Part shown: one piece after another, positions 63,000 to 64,000 of the stretch
Position numbering within the stretch: the stretch's first letter is position 1
Layout of the letters: each line of letters starts with the position of its first letter
Origin: Methylobacterium sp. E-005
GTDB lineage: Bacteria; Pseudomonadota; Alphaproteobacteria; Rhizobiales; Beijerinckiaceae
DNA: 64,000 nucleotides
NCBI RefSeq assembly: GCF_022829725.1
Contig: NZ_JAKSYG010000256.1
Span: 124,001 to 188,000 of the forward strand
Direction of reading: 5' to 3'
The notes under the pieces: model-generated
The model's input: the letters and a program-made list of their open reading frames with translations, nothing else
Database searches by the model: none
Told to the model about the DNA's origin: nothing
Position numbers and translations under genes: made by a program

Positions 63000-63272
63000 C
63001 GGACGGTCGGGGCCGGGGGCTGCGCAGCAGATGGATTGTGGACAATTTGTTTTGCCATGCGTTTCGGCTTTGGGGAAGAGTCATTTTTACGCAGTGCAAC
63101 ATGCTTGGTACGCAGAGCTGCCGCGTCGGGGCGGCTCGCTCCTCCGTAAGGCTTCGGATTTTGATAGACAGATGCCGACGCATCGCGCCGTCAGGTGATG
63201 CGGCGCGACAGTTCGCGGTAACCGGATGGCGGCCCTGAACGGTTGGGCGGCCATGGTCATGATGAGGAGAGC
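63000..63272. other. Spacer selB / CYTH gene
   Basis: About 270 bp between the selB frame and the CYTH ORF. I searched it for a selenocysteine tRNA, which would be about 95 nt with a long variable arm, and saw none. A 7-bp hairpin pair CGCGCCG/CGGCGCG at 63184-63207 is the only structure noted. Confidence 0.4.
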
Positions 63273-64000
63273 ATGAGCGATAGCCCAGGCAATACCGTCG
63301 AACCGCGCGAAATCGAGCTGAAGCTCGTTTGTGCTGGACCGGATCTGACGGTGCTCGCCGCCCATCCCCGGCTTCCGGGCGCCGCAGAGGCGGAGCCCGA
63401 GCATCTGACCACGACGTATTACGATACGGCGAAGCGCGACCTGCGGGCGGCTGGTCTGTCGCTTCGGGTACGCGCGAAGGGGGGCCGCCATATCCAGACC
63501 GTGAAGGCCGGGGCTGGCGATGTCGGGCTGTTCGATCGGGCCGAGTGGGAGACCGAAATCGGCGGCGATGCGCCGGATCCAGCCGCCTGGGCCGGGACGG
63601 CAGCTGAGGCGGTCCTGCGCGAGGCCGATGCGCCCGTCGAGCGGCTGTTCTCGACCGTCGTGATGCGCCGGGAATTTCCGGTCCATCAGGGTGAATCCCG
63701 CATCCTCGTCACCCTCGATGAAGGCCGGGTCGAGAGTCCGGCGGGCGTCGCGCCCCTCTGCGAAGTCGAATTGGAACTCCAGGCGGGCGATCCGGCCGAC
63801 CTGTTCCAGCTCGCGATGGCACTCGCCGAGACCGTGCAGCTGCGCCTCAGCGTACATGCCAAGAGCGGGATCGGTTTCGGGCTGATCGACGGCACCGACC
63901 GTACCATCGTCAAGGCCGAGGCGATCGACCTGCCGGAGGATGCCAGCGCCGGGGAGATCTTCCGCCGGGTGGCCCGCGCCTGCCTGCGCCACATGCGACT
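63273..64000 (+). CDS. CYTH-domain protein (CYTH/CHAD type), 3' end cut off
   Basis: The visible 242 residues hold a CYTH (triphosphate tunnel metalloenzyme) domain. It opens with the E13-x-E15-x-K17 motif in PREIELKL, and shows LTTTYYDTAKRDLRAAGLSLRVR, then IQTVKAGAGDVGLFDRAEWE and ICELEL-like LCEVELELQAG. A helical segment starts near the window edge (SAGEIFRRVARACLRHMR), which may be the first helix of a C-terminal CHAD domain. CHAD domains bind polyphosphate; PPK2 is also in the window. GGAGAG ribosome binding site. Confidence 0.85.
   Translation, partial: MSDSPGNTVEPREIELKLVCAGPDLTVLAAHPRLPGAAEAEPEHLTTTYYDTAKRDLRAAGLSLRVRAKGGRHIQTVKAGAGDVGLFDRAEWETEIGGDAPDPAAWAGTAAEAVLREADAPVERLFSTVVMRREFPVHQGESRILVTLDEGRVESPAGVAPLCEVELELQAGDPADLFQLAMALAETVQLRLSVHAKSGIGFGLIDGTDRTIVKAEAIDLPEDASAGEIFRRVARACLRHMR

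Noticed and set aside
63000..63272. Selenocysteine tRNA downstream of selB
   Set aside because: No sequence with tRNA arms, long variable loop and CCA-like end was found.

Overview
The window is a high-GC bacterial chromosome segment that is almost entirely coding. Gene content and order point to an alphaproteobacterium of the Hyphomicrobiales, most likely Methylobacterium/Methylorubrum. The indicators are a ChvI/ChvG two-component pair followed by a short HPr kinase and an EIIA-Man protein, an aerobic cobalamin operon with CbtB/CbtA and DUF1636, trpE/trpG/trpD/trpC followed by moaC/moeA, HslV with a short propeptide, a HugZ-type protein, and a PQQ-type sugar dehydrogenase paired with a cytochrome c. 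The genus is an inference from gene content. No rRNA, tRNA, CRISPR array, prophage or insertion sequence was recognised.

Layout. 0-3.2 kb: start of uppP (reverse), a GST-like gene, queG and an NAD-binding epimerase-like gene. 3.2-5.6 kb: zinc uptake genes znuB/znuC with a possible small membrane ORF, divergent from zur across a palindromic putative Zur operator. 5.6-8.7 kb: an exopolysaccharide sugar transferase with a 21-bp perfect palindrome upstream, an IsdG/HmuQ-like monooxygenase and an XRE regulator. 8.9-22.9 kb: cobalamin synthesis. A reverse-strand cobalamin riboswitch leads cbtB-cbtA-DUF1636-cobW-cobN-cobG-cobH-cobI-cobJ. cobK lies on the opposite strand, and cobL-cobE-cobM-cobB follow as a second tightly overlapping set.

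23-31 kb: a DUF4424 secreted protein, an S10-type peptidase, holC, pyrG, secG, an NTF2-like exported protein, PPK2 and tpiA. 31-39 kb: ppiD, trpE, trpG, trpD, trpC, moaC and moeA, with a composite inverted-repeat element between trpE and trpG. 39-42.7 kb: an STT3-like GT-C membrane protein and a UGM/protoporphyrinogen-oxidase-like flavoprotein. 42.8-44.6 kb: a sugar dehydrogenase and a cytochrome c flanked by palindromic repeats. 44.6-47.7 kb: lepA, a small conserved-looking ORF and a HugZ-family gene. 47.9-51.5 kb: chvI-chvG-hprK-EIIA. 51.5-57.9 kb: an EamA transporter, hslU, a SulP permease and a chemoreceptor, with hslV separated from hslU by the last two. 58-60.6 kb: an SGNH hydrolase, then two genes that look like members of the Nit1C (nitrilase/cyanide assimilation) gene set, a MSMEG_0565-type glycosyltransferase and a MSMEG_0570-type small protein. 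60.7-64 kb: a Cys-containing secreted protein, selB and the start of a CYTH-domain protein.

Most of the window is core metabolism. The items most worth a second look are the STT3-like protein lacking the usual sequon-binding motif, the Nit1C-type pair detached from its usual partners, several strong palindromes in front of cell-surface and transport genes, the split hslV/hslU arrangement and the almost gapless head-to-head cobK/cobL junction.
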